Shown here: positions 36,473-45,456 of the stretch, piece by piece | How positions within the stretch are numbered: position 1 is the stretch's first letter | Layout of the letters: every line of letters starts with the position of its first letter | Assembly: GCA_029239975.1 (NCBI GenBank) | Contig: JARBTX010000024.1 | Coordinates: 1-46,685, forward strand | Source: Anaerocolumna sp. | GTDB taxonomy: Bacteria > Bacillota > Clostridia > Lachnospirales > Lachnospiraceae | Reading direction: 5' to 3' | DNA: 46,685 nucleotides | The notes under the pieces: generated by a model | Seen by the model: only the letters and a program-made list of their open reading frames with translations | Databases searched by the model: none | What the model was told of the DNA's origin: nothing | Translations under genes and position numbers: made by a program

Positions 36473-37561
36473 TTATTGAATAACTTCAACTACAACATTA
36501 TCAGCTGGAACGCCACTTGCATCTGCTGCAACAGTATCGTTTTCAATTGTAATTTCTTTTTTAACAATCTTATCATAAATAGCATCATAATCAGCTTTTG
36601 TAAATTTAGCAAATTTAGAAGTTTCCATAGGAAGTTGAACACCTTGAGCTTCAGCATTTAAAGAAACTGTTGTTCCACCTGGGAATTCATTTTTATAGAA
36701 GCTAGTAAGTGCATCAGATACAGATTTTGAAAGGTTCTTCATAGAAGAAGAGATAACTGTATCAGATTCTGAAGATTGGTCAACGTCTACACCAATAACT
36801 TTTGCACTTGCGGATTCAGCTGCCTTCATAACAGAGTTACCAACTGCACCACCACAAGCAAAGATTACTTCTGTTCCATCATTATACCAAGCTGCTGCTT
36901 TTGCTTGATTTTCTGGAGTAGCATCAAAGTTACCAACATAAGTGTATTTTACTTGAACTGCATCAGCAGCTAAGCCTAATTCTTTTGCTGCATAGTTAGC
37001 ACCTTGGATAAATCCATATCCATAACGGATAACTGCAGGAACTGCCATACCACCCATAAATCCTAACTTAGTATAACCGTCTTTAACAATTGCATAACCT
37101 GCTAAGAAGCCTGCTTCTTGTTCTGCATAAAAAATTGAATAAGTGTTGTCTTTTATATCATAATTGTAGTCACCATTGTGTGGTGCACCATCTAAAATTA
37201 CAAATTTAACTTCTGGATATTTTGTTTGAGCTGTGAAAACAGGAACTTCAAATAAATATCCTGGGCAAACGATAACTTTTGCACCAGCTTTTACTGCAAG
37301 GTCAATAGATACAAGGTAAGCATCATCAGATTTTTCAGTAGGTTTATAATATTTGTATGTAATATTATTCGCCTTTGCATAAGCTTCAACGCCTTCCCAA
37401 GCACCTTGGTTGAATGACTTGTCATCAATAGTACCAACGTCTGTTATTAAAGCAATTTCATATTTTCCGGAATCGCCTGAGTTAGTCTTAGAACAAGCTG
37501 TCATAGAGAAAACAAGGGTTAATACTAATACTGCACTAACTAATTTTTTCATTAATTTCAT
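36473..37561 (-). CDS. BMP-family nucleoside-binding lipoprotein
   Basis: The 362-aa protein is the extracellular binding component of the importer. The lipoprotein signal is MKLMKKLVSAVLVLTLVFSMTAC with the lipidated Cys at 23. BMP (basic membrane protein, PnrA-like) features follow: LITDVGTIDDKSFNQGAWEGV and FAEQEAGFLAGY-type sequence, here FYAEQEAGFLAGYAIV. It is equivalent to NupN (YufN) of B. subtilis. AGGAGG lies 7 nt before the ATG. It follows deoD by about 180 nt and precedes the ATPase gene. Confidence 0.92.
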   Translation of the reverse strand: MKLMKKLVSAVLVLTLVFSMTACSKTNSGDSGKYEIALITDVGTIDDKSFNQGAWEGVEAYAKANNITYKYYKPTEKSDDAYLVSIDLAVKAGAKVIVCPGYLFEVPVFTAQTKYPEVKFVILDGAPHNGDYNYDIKDNTYSIFYAEQEAGFLAGYAIVKDGYTKLGFMGGMAVPAVIRYGYGFIQGANYAAKELGLAADAVQVKYTYVGNFDATPENQAKAAAWYNDGTEVIFACGGAVGNSVMKAAESASAKVIGVDVDQSSESDTVISSSMKNLSKSVSDALTSFYKNEFPGGTTVSLNAEAQGVQLPMETSKFAKFTKADYDAIYDKIVKKEITIENDTVAADASGVPADNVVVEVIQ

Positions 37562-37740
37562 GTTACATCCTCCTATAATTTTTGTTTTTTTTTGGAATTA
37601 TACTTCTCCCCTATTCATTGCTATTTTCATACCACCGTAATAAACTGTTTCATCCTCCCTTATTACGATTACTACATAAATAGCTGGAAGTTTCTAATAT
37701 GTTAAGGAATCATATTATTACATATGCTCCCACTAACCAA

Positions 37741-38448
37741 TTAAGCAATTTCTAAAGCAATCTTCATCATTTCATGAAAACTGTTTTGTCTTTCTTCTGC
37801 CGTAGTTTCTTCTCCGGTAATCAGTGAATCGGATATCGTACAGATTGCTAATGCATTCTTACCAGCTCTTGCTGCGTTCATGTAAAGAGCCGCTGCTTCC
37901 ATTTCAACACATAAAATACCCATCTTAGCCCATTCCATGGTGCTCTTAGAATCATCATAAAACGTATCTGATGAAAAGAAATTACCTACCTTGTAATTAA
38001 CATTTTCCATCTTTTCTGCTGCATCGATTGCTTTCTTTAATAATTCATAGGAACAAATTGGAGCGTAATTTCCAGGTAACCCAAATTGGCTTACATAATT
38101 AGAATTTGTACAAGCTCCCATACCAAAAGCAACATCTCTAACCTTTAAATCTTTATTTAAGGAGCCTGCTGTTCCGATACGTATTATATTATCAACTCCA
38201 TAAATGTTAAATAACTCATAACTATAAATTCCGATGGATGGCATTCCCATGCCACTTGCCATAACAGAAACTAATTTTCCATTGTATTTACCAGTGTAAC
38301 CATTTACTCCACGAACTGGATTAACTAATACTGCATCTTCTAAATAAGTATCTGCTACAAACTTTGCTCTTAATGGATCTCCAGGCATTAATACAGTTTT
38401 TGCAAAATCACCCATTTTAGCGGATATATGAGGTGTTGGAATTCCCAT
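37741..38448 (-). CDS. deoD: purine nucleoside phosphorylase, DeoD type
   Basis: The 235-aa enzyme splits purine (deoxy)nucleosides with phosphate into base and (deoxy)ribose-1-phosphate. MGIPTPHISA carries the His contributed to the neighbouring active site. MPGDPLRAKF binds phosphate, GTAG(S) follows, and the catalytic Asp is in TISDSLITGE. The VEMEAAALY segment binds the ribose. Length is typical for the hexameric NP-I class. AAGGAG lies before the ATG. It sits between deoC and the binding-protein gene. Confidence 0.95.
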   Translation of the reverse strand: MGIPTPHISAKMGDFAKTVLMPGDPLRAKFVADTYLEDAVLVNPVRGVNGYTGKYNGKLVSVMASGMGMPSIGIYSYELFNIYGVDNIIRIGTAGSLNKDLKVRDVAFGMGACTNSNYVSQFGLPGNYAPICSYELLKKAIDAAEKMENVNYKVGNFFSSDTFYDDSKSTMEWAKMGILCVEMEAAALYMNAARAGKNALAICTISDSLITGEETTAEERQNSFHEMMKIALEIA

Positions 38449-38593
38449 ATTATTTTCTCCTTATTATCTATACTGAAATTGATATTATTTTTAATCTACA
38501 TAATCTTTATCTTATTTATAAAATATATTACAAACTTAACAACTAACCCATTTAATACTTATTGAATATTAGTATGTCGTTGCTGATTTACTT

Positions 38594-39259
38594 TTAGTAT
38601 TCCTTAGCTAATTTTCCTTTTACTAAATTAACAGCTGAACTAGTACCAATTCTTGCGCATCCTAATTGAATAAAGTTTTCTAAATCATCAACTGATTTTA
38701 CACCACCAGCTGCTTTCATCTTAACATTAGGTCCAATATGTTCTTTAAAAAGTTTTATATCTTCTGGTGTTGCTCCTGCTGTCCCAAATCCTGTAGATGT
38801 TTTGATAAAATCGGCTCCTGCATTGGTTACTGCTTTACACATAGCAATCTTTTCATCTTCAGTAAGATAACATGTCTCAATGATAACTTTTAGTATCTTA
38901 CCACCAACCACTTTTTTAAGTGCTGCAATCTCATCTTCAACTTTTTGATAATCACCATTCTTTAAATCTGTAATGTTGATAACCATATCTATCTCATTCG
39001 CTCCATCAGCTAGTGCTTGCTCTGTTTCTGCAATCTTAGCTTTTGTAGTACTATAACCTAAAGGAAATCCTACAACAGTGCAAATATTGATTTTATCTCC
39101 ATAAGTGTCATGGATTCTTTTGATATAACAAGCCGGAACACAAACAGAAGCAGTTTGATACATGGTAGCTTCATCACATAATGTTTTGATTTCATCCCAA
39201 GTCGCAACTGCTTTTAATAATGTATGATCAACATATTGTAACATCTCTAATTCTTTCAT
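38594..39259 (-). CDS. deoC: deoxyribose-phosphate aldolase
   Basis: The 221-aa class I aldolase cleaves 2-deoxyribose-5-phosphate to glyceraldehyde-3-phosphate and acetaldehyde. K153 in FIKTSTGFGT is the Schiff-base lysine; D91 in EIDMVIN and K182 in MKAAGG complete the site. The start at 39259 follows AGGGG by 6 nt; the longer reading from 39319 adds 20 residues foreign to the family. It is the first gene of the salvage operon, downstream of a good sigma-A promoter. Conversion of deoxyribose-1-P to 5-P would need a mutase that is not in this window. Confidence 0.95.
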   Translation of the reverse strand: MKELEMLQYVDHTLLKAVATWDEIKTLCDEATMYQTASVCVPACYIKRIHDTYGDKINICTVVGFPLGYSTTKAKIAETEQALADGANEIDMVINITDLKNGDYQKVEDEIAALKKVVGGKILKVIIETCYLTEDEKIAMCKAVTNAGADFIKTSTGFGTAGATPEDIKLFKEHIGPNVKMKAAGGVKSVDDLENFIQLGCARIGTSSAVNLVKGKLAKEY

Positions 39260-39360
39260 TTGGACCCCTTTCATAAGTACATGCAATCCATTTTTTGTTC
39301 TTCTTTTTATAATTAACATTATAACTAAAATTATAAAAATTATTTACATTTAACATATCT

Positions 39361-39389
39361 ATATTACCACTTATTTACTTCACGGTCAA
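39361..39389 (-). promoter_or_regulatory. deoC operon promoter
   Basis: On the minus strand TTGACC (39384-39389) and TAATAT (39361-39366) are 17 bp apart. Transcription would start about 95 nt before the deoC ATG. Confidence 0.68.
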
Positions 39390-39456
39390 CACTATTTTTG
39401 TTTGAGTTGTAACATTTGTTAATGAATAATAAAACAGAACTAACTATTTGATTTAA

Positions 39457-39473
39457 TTTTGTTCGTATACGAA
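39457..39473. promoter_or_regulatory. candidate DeoR-family operator 1
   Basis: TTCGTATACGAA (39462-39473) is a perfect 12-bp palindrome within TTTTGTTCGTATACGAA. TTCG/CGAA half-sites are usual for GlpR/DeoR-type repressors such as the one encoded next door. Confidence 0.5.
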
Positions 39474-39489
39474 TATTTTTATAAAAATA

Positions 39490-39528
39490 TTGAATATATA
39501 TCCAATAAATGTTATAATACGAACAAAA
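39490..39528 (+). promoter_or_regulatory. plus-strand promoter overlapped by candidate operator 2
   Basis: TTGAAT (39490-39495) and TATAAT (39513-39518) are 17 bp apart. ATACGAACAAAA (39517-39528), overlapping the -10, is the exact inverse of TTTTGTTCGTAT at 39457-39468. A transcript from here to the regulator gene would have a leader of about 400 nt. Confidence 0.52.
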
Positions 39529-39933
39529 TAATACATATTATGTTATAATAAAAAATTTTATTGGTGCATAGGTACAAACTAATGTGAAAGTATAACAAAT
39601 AAATACAAATTTGTTTTATTACAGTATTTATATTTTTTAGCATAATTTGTATTAAGTTACACTCTTTGTCCTTTATGATAATAATATTTTCTTATTAATT
39701 AATCAATATACCAAAATAAACATATTTTTAAAATAAACTGTAAAGTTTTTTATCTAATAGTAACATGAAATTAAATATTATGAAATTAACTTAAACTAGG
39801 CAGTACTTTAAACTTTTATTTGAAACTATTAACAATTTACTTAAATAATAACTAGATTATTATCTGGAATAAATAATTCGTTTTGAGTAATAATCAACTT
39901 ATTATAGGTACAAGAAATGATGGGGAGTAATCA

Positions 39934-40716
39934 ATGAGCAAAAAAACAGATCGAATGAATCGCCTTATCGACATAATAAAATCCAAAAATGGTGCTTCAG
40001 TAAAAGAACTTGCATTACTTTTGGATGTTTCAGAGATGACAATAAGACGTGATTTGGAAGTTTTAGAACAAAATCAGATAGTAACTAATGTTTATGGTGC
40101 AGCTATATATAACCCAAGTTACAAGCAAGAACAACCGGATTCCACTTATGAACTTTCTCATGCTTTAACAACACAAGACATTGAGAAAAGAAAAATTGGT
40201 GCTTTCGCTGCTTCCCTTATAGAACCAGGTGACATCGTAGTAATTGATACTGGTTCAACTACTGAAATGTTAGCTCAAAATATTGACGATCAATTAGAGG
40301 CAACTATATTATGCTATAATGCAAATATCTTAAATTCCCTTCGTTTAAAAGAACATTTATCACTTATATTCTCTGGTGGAAGGTATCACTCCAAGACGCA
40401 AATGACAGAAAGTGGGGAGGGTATCAACCTAATTAATAGTATGCGATTTACTAAAGCTTTCATTTCTGCCGCTGGAGTTCATCATAATCTTGGAGTAACT
40501 TGTGTATATCACTATGAACTAGCTACTAAGAAAGCAATTATGAATTCTTCTTTACAAAAGATTCTATTACTTGATTCCAGTAAGTTTGATGGAGTAAAAC
40601 CAGCATATTTTGCTAATATTAGCGATTTTGATGTTGTGATTACAGATAGTTCCATTCCTGCCGATTGGAAAGAAGAAATCGAGAGATTAAATATAAAATT
40701 ATATATCGTGGATTAA
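39934..40716 (+). CDS. DeoR/GlpR family transcriptional regulator
   Basis: The 260-aa repressor-type protein has an N-terminal winged helix (RLIDIIKSKNGASVKELALLLDVSEMTIRRDLEVLE) and a C-terminal sugar-phosphate-sensing domain of the DeoRC type (VIDTGSTTEMLAQNI, FSGGRYHSKTQM, SAAGVH). The natural inducer is probably deoxyribose-5-phosphate or a related phosphate, because the gene is divergent from deoC. GGGGAG lies before the ATG. A terminator follows directly. Confidence 0.92.
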   Translation: MSKKTDRMNRLIDIIKSKNGASVKELALLLDVSEMTIRRDLEVLEQNQIVTNVYGAAIYNPSYKQEQPDSTYELSHALTTQDIEKRKIGAFAASLIEPGDIVVIDTGSTTEMLAQNIDDQLEATILCYNANILNSLRLKEHLSLIFSGGRYHSKTQMTESGEGINLINSMRFTKAFISAAGVHHNLGVTCVYHYELATKKAIMNSSLQKILLLDSSKFDGVKPAYFANISDFDVVITDSSIPADWKEEIERLNIKLYIVD

Positions 40717-40721
40717 TAAAA

Positions 40722-40762
40722 ATGCCAATAGTCTTATTGTAAGATGGTTGGCTTTTTTATTT
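40722..40762 (+). terminator. terminator of the deoR-family gene
   Basis: GCCAA (40724-40728) pairs with TTGGC (40748-40752), and inside it TCTTA pairs with TAAGA. TTTTTTA follows. It lies about 8 nt past the stop. Confidence 0.85.
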
Positions 40763-41070
40763 TTTATAACTATTTCGTTTTTATAATTATTTCATTTTGT
40801 TTTTTTATTTTGATTACTATTATTTTGATAACTTTTCATTTTATACCTTTTCATTTTTATAACTTTTTTATTTTAATTACTATTATTTTGATAACTTCTC
40901 ATTTTATAACTTTTTCATTTTTATAACTTTATCGTTTTTATAACTTTTTTATTTTGATTACTATTATTTTAATAACTTTTCATTTTATAACTTTTTCATT
41001 TTTATAACTTTTTCATTCATATAACTATTTACTCTTATAATATTCTTATTCTTATAACTATTTCCCTTAA
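40760..41070. repeat. T-rich nested tandem repeat
   Basis: A short unit of about 18 bp (TTTTTATAACTTTTTCAT and variants) is embedded in a larger unit marked by ATTACTATTATTTT at 40813, 40876 and 40957. The spacings are 63 and 81 bp, differing by exactly one 18-bp unit. The plus strand is almost free of G. Confidence 0.8.
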
Positions 41071-41230
41071 ATCAACTTATAAGTGAGTACCTATTAGTAT
41101 TGAACCTTGTGTATGGATGAATTATAATAGTAGACGATATATATAAATGCTCTTAAGTTAAAATGGTACAAGTATAGTAACACACAGTTATTTTTAAATA
41201 TATAATTGTTAGTATCAATTTGATATTATC

Positions 41231-41314
41231 CAATTGATACTATAAAATTGGTATTATAGAATTGATATTAAAGAATTGATATTAAAGAATTGATATTAAA
41301 GGATTAATACTATA
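41231..41314. repeat. 14-bp tandem repeat, six copies
   Basis: Units start at 41231, 41245, 41259, 41273, 41287 and 41301. The middle three are identical (AATTGATATTAAAG) and the outer three are variants. The period is exactly 14. Confidence 0.92.
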
Positions 41315-41317
41315 TAC
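41289..41317 (+). promoter_or_regulatory. promoter of the DUF1275 gene, inside the 14-bp repeat
   Basis: TTGATA (41289-41294, from the fifth repeat unit) and TATACT (41312-41317) are 17 bp apart; each matches five of six consensus bases. Transcription would start about 20 nt before the ATG. Confidence 0.65.
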
Positions 41318-41345
41318 TTCAGAGTCATTCGGAGGGTTTGCATAC

Positions 41346-42008
41346 ATGGGACATAATAAGCAAATGTCAGATACCTATTTTATCGGTATCTTACTAGCAA
41401 TCGTTGGTGGATTTTTAGATGCATATACTTACATCTGTCGGGGCGGCGTTTTTGCCAATGCTCAAACTGGTAACATTGTTCTTATGGCTATACATTTAAC
41501 AGATGGCACTTGGAAGAAATCATTTTATTACTCAATTCCAATTTTAGCTTTTATTTTTGGAATTTTATTATCAGAACTAATAAGAAAATTATTTAAGTGT
41601 TCTGGAAAATTTCATTGGCGTCAGTTAGTGATTTTTATTGAAATAATCATTATAAGCATCGTTGCTTTTATACCACAAGGTAATCTCGATATGTATGTTA
41701 ATATATTGGTATCTTTTATCTGTGCAATGCAAGTGGAAGCATTCAGGAAAATAGATGGTGATGCTGCCGCAACCACTATGTGTACTGGCAACTTAAGAAG
41801 CGCTACCGAATTGTTATTTCAATATAAGTTAACAAAAGATATTAAGCTATTACATAGAAGTTTGAAATATTATGGAATTATTATGGCATTCATTATTGGT
41901 GCAATGGCTGGAACTATAGCGACAAACACTTTAAATATAAAGGCTGTAATCATCTGCTCCTTTTTACTATTGATAAGTTTTATAGTAATGATGAAACATG
42001 ATAAATGA
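41346..42008 (+). CDS. DUF1275 family membrane protein (YoaK-like)
   Basis: The 220-aa protein has about six membrane helices. Family marks are GGFLDAYTYICRGGVFANAQTGNIV near the N-terminus and MCTGNLRSATELLF in the middle. The function of DUF1275 proteins is not established; transport is often guessed. GGAGGG lies 9 nt before the ATG. No partner gene is obvious: the next gene is an XRE-type regulator 190 nt further on, same strand. Confidence 0.88.
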   Translation: MGHNKQMSDTYFIGILLAIVGGFLDAYTYICRGGVFANAQTGNIVLMAIHLTDGTWKKSFYYSIPILAFIFGILLSELIRKLFKCSGKFHWRQLVIFIEIIIISIVAFIPQGNLDMYVNILVSFICAMQVEAFRKIDGDAAATTMCTGNLRSATELLFQYKLTKDIKLLHRSLKYYGIIMAFIIGAMAGTIATNTLNIKAVIICSFLLLISFIVMMKHDK

Positions 42009-42198
42009 TTATAGAAGTAAAATAAGCAATGTAACTTAAATATCTCTATAAGCTAATAACCCTTGATTTCTCTTGATGTCAAATACTTTTTACACACTAT
42101 TATAGCTAATGGAAAAGGCATTTGATAGCAGATAACAGGTTAATGTCGTATCATGAATTCAGATCAAGAGTACAACAAATCAGAAAGGAGCAATATGA

Positions 42199-42786
42199 TT
42201 GGAGCTTAATACTCAAATAAAAAAATATCGTACAAATTTGAACTTATCTCAAGAAGAATTGGCTGACAAAGTTTTTGTTACCAGACAAACAATTTCAAAT
42301 TGGGAAAATAGCAAAAACTATCCAGATATTCATAGTCTTTTACTTCTAAGTTCATTATTTAATATATCTCTTGATCAATTAATTAAAGGAGATATCGACA
42401 TTATGAAAGTAGAAATCAAAGAAGCAGAACTTCAGAAGTTTAATCATTATAGTAATATTTTCACCGCACTATTAGCACTCAACATTATTTCATTTGTACC
42501 ACTTGCAGTCTTTTTGAATATTTATGGTCTGATAATCTCAGGCATCTTATTTGTCATAACTTTTTTATATGCCCTTAAAGTAGAGAAATACAAAAAGGAA
42601 AATAATATTCAAACTTTCAAGGAAATTGTTGCTTTCACAGAAGGTAGACGTCTAGATGAAATAGAAAGACATCAAGAGTATGGTAAAAGACCGTATCAAA
42701 AATTTGTACTTATGTTAGGAAGTGCTTTCATAACCCTAGTTGTATGCATTTTAATGATTTTACTATTGAAACCATTTCTTAAATAA
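42199..42786 (+). CDS. XRE-family regulator with C-terminal membrane segments
   Basis: The 195-aa protein has a Cro/CI-type helix-turn-helix at 1-60 (LSQEELADKVFVTRQTISNWENSKNYPDI) and two hydrophobic stretches, about 85-125 as a helical hairpin and about 170-192 at the C-terminus, so it is probably membrane-tethered. Start is TTG at 42199 with GGAG 8 nt upstream; the nearby ATG at 42195 is in another frame and stops after four codons. The ligand is unknown. It ends before a bidirectional terminator. Confidence 0.85.
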   Translation: MELNTQIKKYRTNLNLSQEELADKVFVTRQTISNWENSKNYPDIHSLLLLSSLFNISLDQLIKGDIDIMKVEIKEAELQKFNHYSNIFTALLALNIISFVPLAVFLNIYGLIISGILFVITFLYALKVEKYKKENNIQTFKEIVAFTEGRRLDEIERHQEYGKRPYQKFVLMLGSAFITLVVCILMILLLKPFLK

Positions 42787-42827
42787 TCCCAAAAATTAAA
42801 ACTCAAAATAGAGTTACACACTAATAA

Positions 42828-42870
42828 AACGCTACAACCTATATAAATACAGGTCTGTAGCGTTATATTT
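42828..42870. terminator. bidirectional terminator between the XRE gene and recQ
   Basis: AACGCTACA-ACCT (42828-42840) pairs with AGGT-C-TGTAGCGTT (42851-42864), with one bulged base. T-rich on both exits. Confidence 0.82.
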
Positions 42871-42906
42871 TAAACTATAGCTATCTTCTTTTCTATCAAC
42901 ACACTC

Positions 42907-45207
42907 TCACACATTCTCTATCCATCTATCACGCAAACTTTCTACAATAAATTCTTGCGCTTTCGTATTATACATTAAAATAGTATATTGTAGTCCAGAT
43001 TCAGCTGTCCTAATCTCTAGAAAAATACCAAGTTCAAGTCCTTGTGGTGATACATTCTTCTTTAAGACACCATCTACATACTCATCAGTGTAATACCCTT
43101 CTTCCTTCAATTTATCTGTGATTGTCTTGGTAGTCAAAGCTTTCATTGTTCTTTCATCTCGTAAACCATTCACCATTTTTACAAAATCAGATATGGTAGT
43201 ACTATCCTTATAAACTATATTTGAAAGAATTTCTTCTGTTATATAGAACGTTTCTTTACTTGTTTGCTTTTTTCTACTTATTCCTGAAGGTTCTGTTGCG
43301 AAACTTCCATCTCCATCAGAATTCTCGTATCCTTCATAAGTATAGGACTCAATTTTTTCTCCAATAAAATTGTGAATAGCAGTCAGAAATGCCTCTCCAT
43401 ACTTTTCAAATTTGTACTCACCGATACCATTAATTTTAAGCATTTCCTGCTTACTTCTAGGGATCTTACAACAAATATCAACCAATGTTTTATCAGAACA
43501 AATGATATAAGGTGGAACTGCCTGCTCTCTAGCAAGAGTTAGACGTAATTCCTTCAGATAATCGAATAGTTCCAGTCCCTTGGAATTCAATACATCTGAC
43601 CGTCTACTTTTTCGTGTCATATTATTAACCTGATTCTGTACTTCAGGAGTATCAATCTTTGGAAATCTCATAATCATTTGTTGCTGGTCTTCCATTATAC
43701 TTGTATAACTATTGGATAATTTTAATATCTGATATTTATCCTTTGTAGCACTAATGTAACCCTGCTGTTCCAACTCAGTAAGAACTGTTTTCAATTCAGA
43801 TTCACTCGATCGTTTACACAAACCAAAACATTGCAATTCATTCAGTCCAAAGCTTCGTATCTTTGCCATATTTCTTCCTAATAGTACATCTACTATGACG
43901 TTCATTCCAAATCGTTGTTTCGACTCCTTGATACATGAGAATATATCTTTACAAATATCCGTAACATTCCTCTCTTCATATTCTGCCAGACAGTTTCCAC
44001 AATTACCACAGTCACATTTTGTATTATCACCAAAGTAACTCAGTATGTATTGACGTAGACAATCTCTAGTCAGACAATACCACTGCATTTTATTCAGTCT
44101 GAGCTCATCATTTTCACGTACTACTTGCAGATCCTCTGGCTGCATTTCGCTATTTCCAGTCTTACTTTCTATGAGAAATCGATTTATCATAAGATCCTGT
44201 GCTGAATAAAACAAAATACATTCTGAATTTTCGCCATCACGACCAGCTCGTCCTGCCTCCTGATAATAGTTTTCTAAACTCTGGGGCATATTATAATGTA
44301 AAACATAGCGGACATTTGATTTGTCAATTCCCATACCGAATGCATTGGTCGCTATCATGACTGTGTTTTTATCATATATAAAATCATCCTGATTTTGCTT
44401 TCTTTCCTCAGTATCCATTCCAGCATGATATTTTCCAGCTAGTATACCTTGTTGTCGTAGCATTTTCCATACTGCCTCAACATTTTTTCTAGTTGCACAA
44501 TATATGATTCCGGCTTCCCCTTCATGACTCATTACATAAGAAAGGACGTCTACATCTTTCTTTTTTGTTCCCTTCTCTTGAATCACTTTAAAAAACAAAT
44601 TCTTTCGGTCAAATCCTGTAACTACAAGTTTCGGATGATTCAATTGCAAGATACACAGGATATCTTCTCTTACTCTCTCCGTTGCCGTTGCTGTAAATGC
44701 ACCAACTACTGGTCGTTTCGGTAGCTTTCTTAGAAAATCAACAATTTTAACGTAACTTGGTCTAAAATCCTGTCCCCACTGCGAAATACAGTGTGCCTCA
44801 TCCACTGCTAAAAATGAAATCTCGGTCTCCATGGCAAACTCCATGAACTTTGCACTTTCCAACCGCTCCGGTGCTACATAAATAATCTTATACTTTCCTT
44901 GTTTGGCAAACTCTAATGCCTTTGTAATCTGTGTCTCAGTCAAGGCGCCATTAATATATGCCGCATGGATTCCAGCTTGATTTAATGCCTTTACCTGATC
45001 TATCATTAGAGAAATCAAAGGGGAAATTACGACGGTAACTCCTTCAAATGTCAACGCAGGAATCTGATAGCAGATGGATTTACCAGCACCTGTTGGCATG
45101 ATTCCTAAAACATCCTGCCCATTCAGTAAACTGTCGATTAATATTTCCTGACCATCTCTTAAAGAATCATATCCAAAGTATTTTTTTAATATATCGTATT
45201 TGTTCAT
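42907..45207 (-). CDS. recQ: ATP-dependent DNA helicase RecQ
   Basis: The 766-aa 3'-5' helicase acts in recombination and stalled-fork repair. Walker A is PTGAGKS with K43. The DEAH box is VDEAHCISQWGQDFRPSY (135-152). YHAGMDTEERKQNQDDF and QEAGRAGRDG are the C-lobe motifs. A zinc site follows (CDCGNCGNC, with an upstream Cys). The winged-helix and HRDC (about 525-600) domains come next. About 120 residues after the HRDC are an extra helical domain found in some clostridial RecQ. GGAG lies 8 nt before the ATG. It stands alone. Confidence 0.94.
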   Translation of the reverse strand: MNKYDILKKYFGYDSLRDGQEILIDSLLNGQDVLGIMPTGAGKSICYQIPALTFEGVTVVISPLISLMIDQVKALNQAGIHAAYINGALTETQITKALEFAKQGKYKIIYVAPERLESAKFMEFAMETEISFLAVDEAHCISQWGQDFRPSYVKIVDFLRKLPKRPVVGAFTATATERVREDILCILQLNHPKLVVTGFDRKNLFFKVIQEKGTKKKDVDVLSYVMSHEGEAGIIYCATRKNVEAVWKMLRQQGILAGKYHAGMDTEERKQNQDDFIYDKNTVMIATNAFGMGIDKSNVRYVLHYNMPQSLENYYQEAGRAGRDGENSECILFYSAQDLMINRFLIESKTGNSEMQPEDLQVVRENDELRLNKMQWYCLTRDCLRQYILSYFGDNTKCDCGNCGNCLAEYEERNVTDICKDIFSCIKESKQRFGMNVIVDVLLGRNMAKIRSFGLNELQCFGLCKRSSESELKTVLTELEQQGYISATKDKYQILKLSNSYTSIMEDQQQMIMRFPKIDTPEVQNQVNNMTRKSRRSDVLNSKGLELFDYLKELRLTLAREQAVPPYIICSDKTLVDICCKIPRSKQEMLKINGIGEYKFEKYGEAFLTAIHNFIGEKIESYTYEGYENSDGDGSFATEPSGISRKKQTSKETFYITEEILSNIVYKDSTTISDFVKMVNGLRDERTMKALTTKTITDKLKEEGYYTDEYVDGVLKKNVSPQGLELGIFLEIRTAESGLQYTILMYNTKAQEFIVESLRDRWIENV

Positions 45208-45456
45208 TAGGTTATCTCCTGTGAGTTGTTCCTAGATATGCGAATTTAATGAATAAGTTGCTAATCCTACTAAGCCTCATTTGGTCCGCTATCACATTAA
45301 ATATATGAACCTAGCAAGACGTTATCAATGCTATTTGCTTCGTTTTAGTATCAAAGCAATAACACCTTCTTGCATAGTAAGCGCTTTTTCTACAATAAGA
45401 TTTTTGTTTAGTAGCTCTTTTATTTATCTCATAGCTCTAAATTCCTGTATATCGTT

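Larger units (their letters stand above)
39260..39933. other. 674-bp divergent regulatory region between deoC and the deoR-family gene
   Basis: The gap contains a minus-strand promoter for deoC, a plus-strand promoter about 400 nt before the regulator gene, and two operator-like sites. The stretch 39530-39900 is AT-rich with no ORF or structure that I can support. Confidence 0.65.
40717..41345. other. 629-bp intergenic region with two tandem-repeat arrays
   Basis: It holds the deoR-family terminator, a T-rich nested repeat (40760-41070), and a 14-bp repeat that ends in the promoter of the DUF1275 gene. The low-complexity reading frame at 40744-40926 (Phe/Ile only) is not taken as a gene. Confidence 0.75.

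Noticed and set aside
37594-37665. Two tiny leader reading frames before the binding-protein gene
   Set aside because: One has its Shine-Dalgarno touching the ATG and both are about 8-10 codons with no attenuator structure following.
37562-37740. Purine riboswitch before the binding-protein gene
   Set aside because: The three-way junction consensus and pairing loops were not found.
40744-40926. 60-aa Phe/Ile reading frame
   Set aside because: It is a low-complexity product of the T-rich repeat and has no ribosome site.
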